Assembly: GCA_018817385.1 (NCBI GenBank)
Contig: JAHIUA010000009.1
Coordinates: 1-46,494 of the forward strand
Direction of reading: 5' to 3'
DNA: 46,494 nucleotides
Source of the DNA: Pseudomonadota bacterium
GTDB taxonomy: Bacteria; Desulfobacterota; Desulfobulbia; Desulfobulbales; Desulfocapsaceae
Part shown: in pieces, positions 25,254 to 34,536 of the stretch
How the letters are laid out: each line of letters opens with the position of its first letter
How positions within the stretch are numbered: the first letter of the stretch is position 1
Translations under genes and position numbers: made by a program
Notes under the pieces: model-generated
What the model was told of the DNA's origin: nothing
The model's database searches: none
Seen by the model: only the letters and a program-made list of their open reading frames with translations

Positions 25254-26746
25254 TGCAGCAATACGACGTGATTCATTCCTTTCTCCACCAGTCCGCCCTT
25301 TCCCATCCGGAGAAGATCGCCCTGATCCAGAAAGAAGAAAAGGTGAGCTATGAGGAGCTTGCCGAACGAGCAGAGCAAATCAGTCAGTGGTTGTTGCATC
25401 ATGACCTCCAACCGGGTGAGCGGGTTGCCATACTGACTGATGATGCCTGTGAGTATGTGGCAGCCTATTTTGGGATATTGGCCGCCGGTGGGATTGCCAT
25501 CGGTCTTAATACCCAGACTTCCAACCATGCGTTGAGTTCCGTTCTTGCTGACAGTGGCAGTTGCATCGTCCTCTCCCAGCAAAAATTTCAGAAATATGCT
25601 TCGGTAATCATGGCCCAGGCCTCGGTTCGTCATTTCGAGACAACCATACGATCATTGTGGGAGCATGGGATCAGGTCCGAGCCTAAGCCGCTTCCGAGGA
25701 TACACTCGGAAGATATTGCTCAGATAATCTATACTTCGGGTACAACCGGTGCTCCCAAAGGGGTCATGCTCAGTCATCGTAATCTGGCAGCGAATACGCA
25801 GTCTACTGTTGGCTACTTAGGGCTTACAGAGCGTGATACCATCATGGCTGTGCTCCCATTTTTTTATTCGTATGGCAATTCTGTACTGCTGACCCATATT
25901 GCCGCGGGTGGAACCCTGGTGGTGAATCAGAGTTTTCTTTATCCCAATGTCATTCTAGAGCAGATGGCGGCGGAAGCGGTAACAGGTTTTTCCGGGGTGC
26001 CGTCAAGCTTTGCCATATTATTGAATCGTTCTTCTGTCAGAGAGTACAGTTTTCCTAAGCTGCGTTACCTGACCCAGGCTGGTGCACCGATGTCTCCGGC
26101 ACTTGCTGCCAATCTCTCTGCAGTCTTTCCAGAAGTGAAAATTTTCATCATGTACGGCCAGACTGAAGCAGGCCCGCGCCTCAGTTTTTTGGAGCCGGAG
26201 AGAGTCGTTGATAAGGCAGGGTCTATTGGTAAGGCCATACCCGGGGTAACCCTGACGGTCTGTCGTCCGGACGGATCTGAGGTAGAAGTCGGCGAACTGG
26301 GGGAGATTGTGGCCACGGGTGATAATATTATGGCAGGGTATTGGCAGCAGCCCGAGGAAACTGCAACGGTTTTGAAAAAAGGGAAGTTATGGACAGGAGA
26401 TCTCGCCCGAGTTGATCAGGATGGATTTCTTTTCATTGAGAGTCGGAAAAGTGATATGATCAAATCCGGTTCTCATCGAATTGGTCCTAAAGAGATTGAA
26501 GACGCGATCATGGAATTTTCATCAATCCACGAAGTGGCTGTGGTTGGCCATAAAGATGATATCCTGGGGGAGAAGATTGTTGCTTTCTTAGTAGTAAAAG
26601 AGGGTTGTGATGCTTCTGAAAAAGAACTGCTTCGTCACTGTCGCCGGAACCTGCCCTCCTTCAAGGTTCCACATACCATTATTTTTGAAAACGAGTTACC
26701 CAAGACCGCTACGGGTAAGATACAAAAAACGGAGCTGAAAAAATGA
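25253..26746 (+). CDS. AMP-forming acyl ligase, acts with ACP
   Basis: A member of the ANL adenylating superfamily: the P-loop 'YTSGTTGAPKG' lies at about residues 161-171, with 'YGQTEAGPR', 'TGDLARVDQDGFLFI' and the C-terminal catalytic lysine in 'PKTATGKIQK' (about 488). It should activate a carboxylic acid as an acyl-adenylate and load it on the ACP encoded immediately upstream. Length 497 is standard. The start overlaps the ACP stop and the end overlaps the next start (ATGA). Acyl-CoA ligase-like proteins of this type are a recognised companion of exosortase-A loci; the substrate is unknown. Confidence 0.92.
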   Translation: MQQYDVIHSFLHQSALSHPEKIALIQKEEKVSYEELAERAEQISQWLLHHDLQPGERVAILTDDACEYVAAYFGILAAGGIAIGLNTQTSNHALSSVLADSGSCIVLSQQKFQKYASVIMAQASVRHFETTIRSLWEHGIRSEPKPLPRIHSEDIAQIIYTSGTTGAPKGVMLSHRNLAANTQSTVGYLGLTERDTIMAVLPFFYSYGNSVLLTHIAAGGTLVVNQSFLYPNVILEQMAAEAVTGFSGVPSSFAILLNRSSVREYSFPKLRYLTQAGAPMSPALAANLSAVFPEVKIFIMYGQTEAGPRLSFLEPERVVDKAGSIGKAIPGVTLTVCRPDGSEVEVGELGEIVATGDNIMAGYWQQPEETATVLKKGKLWTGDLARVDQDGFLFIESRKSDMIKSGSHRIGPKEIEDAIMEFSSIHEVAVVGHKDDILGEKIVAFLVVKEGCDASEKELLRHCRRNLPSFKVPHTIIFENELPKTATGKIQKTELKK

Positions 26747-27747
26747 GTGATCGTTTTCTCTGTCAACAATGCATCCTGCCATCCACATTCCCGGGAATTT
26801 CCTTTAATGAGAAGGGCGTGTGTAATCACTGTCAACGGTATAAGGGCGAGGATGCCACTGTGGCTTTGCAGGAGAAATATGAACAAAAATTTTTAAAACT
26901 CCTCGAAGAGCGGAAAACAAAGAGCAGCTACGATGTAATTGTAGCCTACAGTGGTGGAAAAGATAGTACTTACACCCTGGATGTCTTTGTCAATCGGTAT
27001 CAGTTACGGGTGCTGGCGTTAACATTTGACAATACCTTCATCTCTCCCAAGGCCTTGGTGAACATAGGTAAGGTATGCGGAAGCCTTGGTGTCGATTCAC
27101 TTATTATTAAACCTGCTCCGCAGGTGCTGAGGAAAATTTTCCGAACAGCAGCAACCCAAGAGCTTTACTCGGCCAAGACGTTGGAGCGGGCAAGTACTAT
27201 CTGCACTTCCTGTATTGGCATGGTAAAAGGTATTGTCTTACGGACAGCCCTGGAAAAACATATTCCTTTTGTGGGCTTTGGTTGGTCACCCGGGCAGGCT
27301 CCTGTGCAATCTTCGGTAATGCGGACCAACCCGGCTCTGATGCAAGGTACTCAAAAGGCGATTCTCAAGCCGTTACTGGAAATTGCAGGGGATGCAGTAC
27401 TTCCGTATTTTGTCACTGAAGAGCAGTTTACCCAAAAAGAATTGTTTCCATGGAACATCCATCCGCTGGCCTTCCTTCACTATGATGAGCAGGACATAAC
27501 GGAGCGAATCAGTCAGTTTGGTTGGGAAAGACCTAATGATACAGACCCGAACTCCTCTAACTGCACCCTCAATGCCTTTGCCAATCAGGTACACCGGAAA
27601 CGGTATGATTTCCATCCCTACGTCTGGGAGATTGCCAATATGGTGCGCACAGGAGTTTTGAGTAGAGAAGAGGGAATAGAGAAAATAGAACCACCGGAGG
27701 ACATAAAAATGGTGGCCTATTCCCAAAAAGAGCTAGGTGTGGATTAA
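26743..27747 (+). CDS. PP-loop sugar amidotransferase-like protein (WbpG/PseA type)
   Basis: This N-type ATP-pyrophosphatase has paired CXXC motifs at C7/C10 and C27/C30 (a likely zinc ribbon) and the PP-loop SGGKDS at 70-75, followed by 'CTSCIGMVKGIVLRTAL'. The opening 'CQQCILPSTFPGISFNEKGVCNHC' is characteristic of WbpG/PseA-type N-acetyl-sugar amidotransferases, which form acetamidino groups on sugars with ammonia from a glutaminase. It overlaps the AMP-ligase gene by four bases. Here the glutaminase partner could be the class II amidotransferase at the head of this gene set. That link is an inference. Confidence 0.85.
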   Translation: MSDRFLCQQCILPSTFPGISFNEKGVCNHCQRYKGEDATVALQEKYEQKFLKLLEERKTKSSYDVIVAYSGGKDSTYTLDVFVNRYQLRVLALTFDNTFISPKALVNIGKVCGSLGVDSLIIKPAPQVLRKIFRTAATQELYSAKTLERASTICTSCIGMVKGIVLRTALEKHIPFVGFGWSPGQAPVQSSVMRTNPALMQGTQKAILKPLLEIAGDAVLPYFVTEEQFTQKELFPWNIHPLAFLHYDEQDITERISQFGWERPNDTDPNSSNCTLNAFANQVHRKRYDFHPYVWEIANMVRTGVLSREEGIEKIEPPEDIKMVAYSQKELGVD

Positions 27748-28629
27748 TTGCAGTCAGCATCTTCTAACAGCAAGACAATTCTTCTCACCTTTGATGTCGA
27801 AGATTGGTTTCAGGTGGAGAATTTTAAGGAACATATTCCCTATTCCACTTGGTCTGACCGAGAGTTACGGGTGGAGAAAAATACAATCGAGCTGTTAAAC
27901 CTCCTTGCCGAGGCCCCAACACCGGTGCAGGCCACTTTCTTTATTCTGGGCTGGGTTGCAGAACGTTGCCCTGATCTGGTGCGTGAAATCCATCAGAGAG
28001 GCCATGAGGTTGCATCCCATGGCTTCGAGCACCATTTGTGCTACAATCAGACCCCGGATGAGTTACGCCGAGATTTGCTGAAGAGCAAAGAGCTTCTGGA
28101 GGGTATTATCGGACAAGAGGTCACAGGATATCGGGCCCCAAGTTTTTCCATTACTGACGAGGCCCTTACTCTTGTTCGCGAAGCTGGCTATCTCTATGAT
28201 TCCAGTTATAATTCGTATGGGGGGCATGAGCGTTACGGTTCGTTAACGTTGCCGAAGACGGAAAAGCAGGATCTTCCTCTTTACACCCTGACCCCTTCAT
28301 TTTATGAAATTCCGGTGAGTAATTTGCGGCTTGGCAACAAGGTCATCCCTTGGGGTGGAGGAGGGTACTTTAGACTGTTGCCAGCTCTCCTGCACCGGAT
28401 CGGGGTGGAATATATCCTCAAAAAAAATGACTGTTACACCTTTTATATGCATCCATGGGAAATTGATCCGGATCAGCCAAGGGTAAAGGAGGCCAAAACC
28501 TTCTTTCGTTTCCGCCATTATGTAAACCTGAGCAGAACCAAAAATAAACTGAAAAAATTTATATCCACCAATACTGAACATTCTTTTCTGACTTGTAGAG
28601 ACTTTATTGAGAAAGTGAAAAGGTCCTAA
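27748..28629 (+). CDS. Polysaccharide deacetylase of exosortase-A locus
   Basis: This NodB-type carbohydrate esterase 4 deacetylase opens with 'LTFDVEDWFQVENF', then 'TPVQATFFILGWVAERCPDLV', 'GHEVASHGFEHH', 'GYRAPSFSI' and a DUF3473-like C-terminus ('FYMHPWEIDPDQPR'). This layout is the polysaccharide deacetylase type found in PEP-CTERM/exosortase-A loci. It should remove N-acetyl groups from the polymer. It starts with TTG directly after the stop of the preceding gene; AGGTGTGG lies a few bases upstream. The length of 293 is normal. Confidence 0.92.
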   Translation: MQSASSNSKTILLTFDVEDWFQVENFKEHIPYSTWSDRELRVEKNTIELLNLLAEAPTPVQATFFILGWVAERCPDLVREIHQRGHEVASHGFEHHLCYNQTPDELRRDLLKSKELLEGIIGQEVTGYRAPSFSITDEALTLVREAGYLYDSSYNSYGGHERYGSLTLPKTEKQDLPLYTLTPSFYEIPVSNLRLGNKVIPWGGGGYFRLLPALLHRIGVEYILKKNDCYTFYMHPWEIDPDQPRVKEAKTFFRFRHYVNLSRTKNKLKKFISTNTEHSFLTCRDFIEKVKRS

Positions 28630-28657
28630 GTATTTAGCAGTCACCAAATGTGCTTGA

Positions 28658-28690
28658 CCGCAAACCTAAAACCTAAAACCGCACACCTAA
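28658..28690 (-). repeat. Short heptamer array before ugd remnant
   Basis: ACCGCAA/ACCTAAA/ACCGCAC heptamers fill the space from just after the deacetylase gene to the start codon of the ugd fragment at 28695. The G-rich strand is at the bottom, as at the amidotransferase gene. Confidence 0.8.
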
Positions 28691-28694
28691 AAAA

Positions 28695-28793
28695 ATGTAT
28701 ATAACAATGATTGGTGCAGGCTATGTCGGCTTGGTGACAGGAGCATGTCTGGCCGATTTCGGTCATCGTGTGGCACGTATCTGTATATGTTAA
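28695..28793 (+). pseudogene. ugd: N-terminal fragment of nucleotide-sugar dehydrogenase (ugd)
   Basis: An ATG opens 32 codons beginning MYITMIGAGYVGLVTGACLA, the dinucleotide-binding start of UDP-glucose 6-dehydrogenase, then diverges after about 27 residues (GHRVARICIC) and stops at TAA. Intact enzymes have over 400 residues. The downstream 350 bases hold nothing similar, so the gene was truncated by a deletion or insertion. It sits directly after a heptamer array, as the intact amidotransferase gene does. Confidence 0.8.
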
Positions 28794-29142
28794 AAAAAAC
28801 GTAACAGAATGAAGATGTTATTTTTTATCTGACATGGCGGATTGTGTTCCTATCCTGCACAGAGTGTGTTTATTGCTGTTGATACCTCATTTTTCTGTCG
28901 TGGCGATGACCATGCCGTTTTATCTCACTAAAGCAAGTGGGCGATGCCAGATTAAGGTGTCATGGTTTCGGTAGAAAATCACAAGTTTTTTGTGGCTGTG
29001 TGGCAGACTTAGATTGTAGACAAGGTGTATTATCTTTCTAAATGAAAAATGATTATAGGATTTGTAATAAAAACAATATGTTAATAACAGGTGATTGGGC
29101 TGTTCCAGCCTTTATTGGTGAATAGAATTCGGAGAATGCTGT
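28794..29142. other. Intergenic, no gene seen
   Basis: An AT-rich stretch between the ugd fragment and wecB. A loose inverted repeat of A-rich and T-rich arms lies at about 28792-28831 (TAACA / TGTTA core). No gene or clear promoter is visible. A GGAGA at 29131-29135 serves the wecB start. Confidence 0.4.
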
Positions 29143-30284
29143 ATGTTGAAAATAATGTCTATTGCTGGTGCCAGGCCCAATTTTATGAAATTGGCTTCAA
29201 TTGTCAGGGCTGTTGAACAACACAATAATACTTCCTCGGGACCAGTTATTAACCATATCATTGTTCATACCGGCCAGCATTATGATCAAAAGATGTCTGA
29301 TTCGTTTTTTGTTGATCTCGGTATTCCTCAGCCCGATATTAATCTGGAGGTTGGTTCGGGCAGTCATGCCAGCCAGACAGCGGAGATCATGAAACGGTTT
29401 GAACCGGTTTTGTTGGAGCAGTGTCCTGATATCCTTTTGGTTGTTGGAGATGTGAATTCCACCATTGCTTGTACCTTGGTTGCTGCAAAAATTGAGTATC
29501 CTGTTGGTCATAAACGTAGGCGGCCTATCATTGTCCATGTGGAAGCGGGCTTACGTTCCTTTGATCGTGATATGCCGGAGGAGGTTAATCGTATATTGAC
29601 GGATGCTATCAGCGACCTGCTTTTCACCACCGAGGAGCTGTGTCTTTCCTACCTGCAACGGGAAGGGGTGGCTGAAGACAAGGTACATTTTGTTGGAAAT
29701 GTGATGATTGATACCCTGATGCAGCATGTAGAGAAGGCTGATCTTTCAATAATTCGAGAGCAGCTGGGAGTGGATAGGTCCTATGCTCTTGTTACGTTGC
29801 ATCGCCCTTCAAATGTTGATCGACTTGAGACATTGGAGCCTTTGGTGGATTGCCTTGAGAAGATCGCTAAGAGGCAGCTGGTTGTTTTCCCGATTCACCC
29901 TCGTACCAAAAACAGTCTTCAAACCTTTGGTCTTTATCAACGGTTGGAGGACAACCAGGATATAATAATAGCAGGCCCTCTTGGTTATCTTGATTTTTTA
30001 AATCTTATTAAAAATGCCTCAGTTGTTATTACAGATTCTGGAGGAATTCAGGAAGAGACAACGGTACTCAAGGTGCCTTGTGTAACATTGCGGGAAAATA
30101 GGAACGCCCGGTTACTGTAATGGTCGGCACCAACTATCTTATTGGCACGGACACGGCACGCATCCTGGAAACAGTTGAATTGGTTTTACAGGGCCAGGGC
30201 AAGAAGGGAGAAATACCGAAGTGTTGGGACGGTTTGGCTGGTGATCGAATAGTGAAAATATTGTCAAAGGTAATTGAAGGATAA
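29143..30284 (+). pseudogene. wecB: UDP-GlcNAc 2-epimerase, frameshifted
   Basis: The frame from 29143 has the family motifs 'GARPNFMK', 'VHTGQHYDQKMSD', 'VVGDVNSTIACTLVAAK', 'VEAGLRSFDRDMPEE' and 'ITDSGGIQEETTVL.VPCVTLREN', then shifts to '..NARLL' and stops at 30120. In the next frame the sequence continues from 30103 as 'ERPVTVMVGTNYLIGTD' to a stop at 30284. One base has been lost near 30101-30103, in the codon after 'REN'. The frames would otherwise make a normal product of about 380 residues. It could be a sequencing error or a recent null mutation. The enzyme interconverts UDP-GlcNAc and UDP-ManNAc. The start has GGAGA at good spacing. Confidence 0.9.
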
Positions 30285-30289
30285 CAGTT

Positions 30290-31315
30290 GTGGAAATAGT
30301 CTCATTACAAAGTGCCCAAGATCAAGAGTGGAATGATTATGTACGTTCCCATGATCAAGGTACGCCGTTTCATTTGACAAATTGGCGAGATGCCATTACC
30401 AATGCCTTCGGTCATGAAAGTATTTATCTGGCAGCTAAAAAAGGGAAAAAAATTTCCGGTGTACTTCCTATTACTCATGTGAAAAGCATTTTGTTTGGGA
30501 ATATTCTCTCCTCAGTGGGCTTTGCCGCGTACGGAGGTATATTGGCAGATGATATTGAGATATTTGATTTCCTGTTAAAAAAAGCGGAAGACACCGCAAA
30601 GGAATTGAATGCAGATTATTTAGATTTAAAATTTCTAAGCTCACCACCCTGTAACCTTCCTTCAACTGATCTCTATGTAACTTTTATAAAAGAAATAAGT
30701 GATGACCATGAAGAAAATTTAAAGGCCATACCCCGAAAGCAGCGAGCTATGGTGCGTAAAGGGATTAAGTCTGGACTTCAAGCAATCGTTTCAAATGATA
30801 GACTTGATGATTTTTATGAAATTTTTGCCAGTAATGTTCATAGGCTAGGAACGCCTGTTTATTCCCAAAAGTGGTTTCAAGCTCTTCTTGATGCGTATGG
30901 TGATGACGCGGAAGTTTTATTAATTGGATACAACGGAAAAATTATTTCCGGCGTATTAAGCTTCTATTATGGAGATACTGTTCTTCCGTATTATGCAGCT
31001 TCTCTTGTGGAATTTAGGAAATTTGCACCTAACGATTTTCAGTACTGGGAATTAATGAAGCGAGCTGTGAATCGAGGCTGTCGATATTTTGATTATGGCC
31101 GCAGTAAAAAAGGGACAGGTCAGTTTCAATTTAAAAAGAATTGGGGTTTTGAACCACAGCAATTGGACTATCGCTATATTTTAAATAAGGTGCAAAATGT
31201 ACCAGAGATAAATCCACTTAATCCGAAATATCGAAAAAAAATAGCATTATGGAAGAAACTCCCTTTACCTATTACTAAAATTATTGGCCCTCTTATTGTA
31301 AAAAATATTCCATGA
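30290..31315 (+). CDS. FemAB-like protein of exosortase-A system
   Basis: The 341-residue protein shows a FemAB/GNAT-like fold pattern: 'WNDYVRSHDQGTPFHLTNWRDAI', 'LPRKQRAMVRKGIKSGL'-like (PRKQRAMVRKG), 'FYEIFASNVHRLGTPVYSQKWFQALL' and 'FDYGRSKKGTGQFQFKKNWGFEP', the last being typical of the FemAB-related family in PEP-CTERM/exosortase-A loci. Its substrate is unknown; FemAB relatives move amino acids from aminoacyl-tRNA to cell-wall peptides. GTG is the start, 8 bases after GAAGGA. It overlaps the next gene by four bases. Confidence 0.88.
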   Translation: MEIVSLQSAQDQEWNDYVRSHDQGTPFHLTNWRDAITNAFGHESIYLAAKKGKKISGVLPITHVKSILFGNILSSVGFAAYGGILADDIEIFDFLLKKAEDTAKELNADYLDLKFLSSPPCNLPSTDLYVTFIKEISDDHEENLKAIPRKQRAMVRKGIKSGLQAIVSNDRLDDFYEIFASNVHRLGTPVYSQKWFQALLDAYGDDAEVLLIGYNGKIISGVLSFYYGDTVLPYYAASLVEFRKFAPNDFQYWELMKRAVNRGCRYFDYGRSKKGTGQFQFKKNWGFEPQQLDYRYILNKVQNVPEINPLNPKYRKKIALWKKLPLPITKIIGPLIVKNIP

Positions 31316-32550
31316 AATTTCTTTTTATTGCTCACCGAATTCCTTTTCCTCCCAACAAAGGAGATAAAATTCGTTCGTTTCATGAGTTGAAATTTTTGGC
31401 AGGATTGGGTGAAGTATATCTCGCTGCCTTGGTTGATGAACCAAAGGATTTTTCTTTTGAAAAAGAGTTGCGTACTTTTTGTAAAGAAGTGTTTTTGGTG
31501 CCAATTAATTCAAAAATAAAAAAAATTATCTCCACGATTGGCCTTCTATCAAAACAGCCAATGTCAGTAATATATTTTTATGAGCGATCCCTTCAGGAGC
31601 AAATTGACAATATTCTTGATGATGAACATTTCGATGCAATATTCTGTTTTTCTTCAACAACGGCAGAGTATATTTTCCGTTCACGGCACAGATTTTCCAA
31701 AAAAGAAAAGAGTAGCGTAAAATTAATAATGGATTTTTGTGATGTCGATTCCTGTAAATGGGCGGATTATGCTTCTTCGCAAAAATGGCCTTTGTCTTTT
31801 GTTTATCGTCAAGAAGGGCAGTTATTAAAGGACTATGAATATCGTGTAGCTAAGACATTTGACTACTCTATTTTAATTTCATCCAGAGAGCGCATATTAT
31901 TTGAAAATGTGCATGGAAAAATGAATAATGTGGTTGAAATTGGAAATGGAGTAGACCTTGATTATTTTAATCCAAAATTTGATGGGTCTGAGCAAACCAC
32001 AACCTGTCATTCTTTTGAAATTATTTTTACTGGTGCTATGGATTACTATGTCAATATAGAGGGAGTTTTGTGGTTTGTGGAGGATATTTGGCCTTTGATA
32101 AAGAAGAAATGTCCCCAGGCTTATTTTACAATTGTTGGCAGTAATCCGGTACCTGACATAGTAAAGCTAAATGGAAAAAATGATATAGGTGTAACGGGAT
32201 TTGTAGATGATATTCGCCCGTACTATAGACGTGCTGTAATCTGTGTGGCGCCGTTACGTATTGCAAGAGGAGTTCAAAACAAAGTATTGGAAGCTATGGC
32301 AATGTCAAAGGCTGTTATTTGTACAGGAAATGCTTTTGAAGGCATAAATGCTGTTCTAGATCGCGATATTTTGGTTCGCGATGTTCCTGTGGAATTTGCA
32401 CAAGCCGTAGTGGATCTCATCGAAAATCCTTCTAAACGTCTCAAGTTAGAAAAAAATAGTCGGAATTGTGTAGAAAAAAACTATCAATGGGATACCAATT
32501 TATCACTTCTTCATGAACTTGTTCTTTCAGAAAATCGGCTTGGTGTTTGA
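31312..32550 (+). CDS. GT4-type glycosyltransferase, exosortase-A type
   Basis: The 412-residue enzyme opens with 'MKFLFIAHRIPFPPNKGDKIRSFHEL', the fingerprint of the PEP-CTERM-associated sugar transferase family, and ends with the GT-B donor site 'GFVDDIRPYYRRAVICVAPLRIARGVQNKVLEAMAMSKAVI'. It transfers an activated sugar to the lipid-linked repeat unit at the cytoplasmic face. ATGA overlap with the FemAB-like gene supports one operon. Confidence 0.92.
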   Translation: MKFLFIAHRIPFPPNKGDKIRSFHELKFLAGLGEVYLAALVDEPKDFSFEKELRTFCKEVFLVPINSKIKKIISTIGLLSKQPMSVIYFYERSLQEQIDNILDDEHFDAIFCFSSTTAEYIFRSRHRFSKKEKSSVKLIMDFCDVDSCKWADYASSQKWPLSFVYRQEGQLLKDYEYRVAKTFDYSILISSRERILFENVHGKMNNVVEIGNGVDLDYFNPKFDGSEQTTTCHSFEIIFTGAMDYYVNIEGVLWFVEDIWPLIKKKCPQAYFTIVGSNPVPDIVKLNGKNDIGVTGFVDDIRPYYRRAVICVAPLRIARGVQNKVLEAMAMSKAVICTGNAFEGINAVLDRDILVRDVPVEFAQAVVDLIENPSKRLKLEKNSRNCVEKNYQWDTNLSLLHELVLSENRLGV

Positions 32551-32582
32551 TAATTTTTGCGAAGCAAAACAGGACGGTATAG

Positions 32583-34520
32583 ATGTGCGGAATATGTGGA
32601 ATATATAAGTTCAATGCCCCAATTGAGAACCCTGCCGTTATAATACAGATGACGGATACCCTTAAGCATCGTGGTCCAGACGGTGAAGGCTTTTATCTTA
32701 ATACTTTGCAGGATTCCTTACCAGTAGAGCCGAGTATTGTTTACCAGACTAAAGGCAAGGGGAATGTTGTTTTAGGACATCGGCGTTTAAGCATTATTGA
32801 TCTTGCGGGTGGACACCAGCCCTTAAGTAATGAAGATCGTACAGTTTGGGTTACATATAATGGCGAAATATATAATTTCAATCAGGTTAGAGATGAGCTA
32901 ATTAAGAAGGGCCATCACTTTAAAACAAATTGTGATACGGAGATTATTGTCCATGGGTATGAAGAATGGGGGGAGGACTGTGTAAGGAAATTCAGGGGTA
33001 TGTTCGCTTTTATAGTCTGGGATGCCAAAAATGAAACCATGTTTGCCGCCAGAGACCGTTTAGGAATAAAACCTTTTTATTATTATAGTGATAATGAGAG
33101 GTTTGTTTTCGGTTCAGAAATTAAAGCAATATTGGCTGTTGAAGGTGTCAAAAAAGACTTAAATCAACAAGCCATATTTGATTACCTTAATTTGCTTTAT
33201 ATTCCTGCGCCAAAATCAATTTTTCAAAACATAAAAAAATTGCTTCCAGGGCACACATTAACCATTAAAAAAGGGCAAATGTGTGAGTCCAAAAAATACT
33301 GGGATTTGTCTTTTGTTTCTGTGAATCAAAGTCTGTCAGAATCAGAATGGTGTGAACGTGTCATTGACAAACTTGAAGAGGCCGTCAAGATACGTCTTGT
33401 AAGCGATGTCTCTTTAGGGGCTTTCTTGAGCGGTGGGATAGATTCAAGCGCTGTTGTTGCTCTTATGTCAGGCTTGATGGGTAAACCTGTTAAGACTTCA
33501 TCGATTGGGTTCAAGGAAGAAAAATTTAATGAGTTGCCATACGCACAAAAAATTGTATCTAAATACCAGACTGACCATCAGCAAGAGATTATTGAAGCAG
33601 ATGCGGTCGATATTTTAGAAAAACTTGTCTGGTACTATGATGAACCTTTTGCGGACTCTTCAGCTATTCCAACCTATCTTGTGTCAAAAATAACGAAACA
33701 GAGGGTAACAGTAGCCCTGTCCGGGGATGGTGGAGATGAAAATTTTGCTGGATACCGGCGTTACTATTTTGATTTAATGGAAAACAAATTAAGGGATAAG
33801 TTTTCAGATTCCTTTCGTAAAACATTTGTTGGGAAATTGGCGGTGGTCTATCCCAAGGCAGACTGGTTGCCTCAGATATTTCGGGCCAAAACATTATTAA
33901 GCAATCTTGCCATGTCACCCATGGAAGGGTATTTTAATTCCATGTCTTGGTTCGGCCCATATAAGGACAAAATTATATCTTCAGATTTGCGAGATTCATT
34001 AGATGATTACTCTCCGGTAAATTTATTCAATCAATATGGTAAAGTATGTGACAGTAGTGATCCGCTTAGCAAGATTCAATATGTTGATATTAAAACATAT
34101 CTTGTCGATGATATTCTCGTTAAGGTAGACAGGGCTTCTATGGCCAATTCTCTGGAAGTCCGAGTCCCTCTTTTGGACCATGAGTTTATGGAGTTGGTGG
34201 CCACAATGCCATCTTCCTTGAAACTTCATGGAAAAGAAGGGAAGTATCTTTTGAAAAAGTCTTTGGAACCACTATTGCCAAAAGATATTTTATATCGACC
34301 CAAAATGGGTTTTTCCGTACCTTTGGCAAAATGGATGAGAGAAGATTTAAGAAGAATTTTTGAGGATAATGTAATGTCATCAAACAACACTATTGGCAGT
34401 TATCTTCATATGCCAACCGTAAAGGAAATGTGGCAGAAGCATCAGGCAGGCTTCAGTGATTATGCTTCTGAGTTGTGGGCAATATTATTTTTTGCTATGT
34501 GGGCTAAGAGATATGTATAG
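32583..34520 (+). CDS. Asparagine-synthase-like amidotransferase (second copy)
   Basis: A second class II amidotransferase with Cys2 (MCGICGIY), 'KHRGPDGEGF', 'NGEIYNF', the PP-loop SGGIDSS near residue 283 and 'SGDGGDENFAGYRRYYFD'. This copy is the closer match to the canonical amidotransferase of exosortase-A loci. It differs much in sequence from the copy at 23002, so it is not a recent duplicate. AT content is higher than in that copy. It follows the glycosyltransferase after a short gap; its 3' end lies in a strong inverted repeat (34499-34536). Confidence 0.92.
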   Translation: MCGICGIYKFNAPIENPAVIIQMTDTLKHRGPDGEGFYLNTLQDSLPVEPSIVYQTKGKGNVVLGHRRLSIIDLAGGHQPLSNEDRTVWVTYNGEIYNFNQVRDELIKKGHHFKTNCDTEIIVHGYEEWGEDCVRKFRGMFAFIVWDAKNETMFAARDRLGIKPFYYYSDNERFVFGSEIKAILAVEGVKKDLNQQAIFDYLNLLYIPAPKSIFQNIKKLLPGHTLTIKKGQMCESKKYWDLSFVSVNQSLSESEWCERVIDKLEEAVKIRLVSDVSLGAFLSGGIDSSAVVALMSGLMGKPVKTSSIGFKEEKFNELPYAQKIVSKYQTDHQQEIIEADAVDILEKLVWYYDEPFADSSAIPTYLVSKITKQRVTVALSGDGGDENFAGYRRYYFDLMENKLRDKFSDSFRKTFVGKLAVVYPKADWLPQIFRAKTLLSNLAMSPMEGYFNSMSWFGPYKDKIISSDLRDSLDDYSPVNLFNQYGKVCDSSDPLSKIQYVDIKTYLVDDILVKVDRASMANSLEVRVPLLDHEFMELVATMPSSLKLHGKEGKYLLKKSLEPLLPKDILYRPKMGFSVPLAKWMREDLRRIFEDNVMSSNNTIGSYLHMPTVKEMWQKHQAGFSDYASELWAILFFAMWAKRYV

Positions 34521-34536
34521 CTATTTCTTAGCCCAC
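34499..34536 (+). terminator. Hairpin across stop of amidotransferase gene
   Basis: GTGGGCTAAGA (34499-34509) pairs perfectly with TCTTAGCCCAC (34526-34536), with the stop codon at 34518-34520 in the loop side. Only a short ACTTTT follows, so it is a weak terminator or an RNA-stabilising stem between operon segments. Confidence 0.5.
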
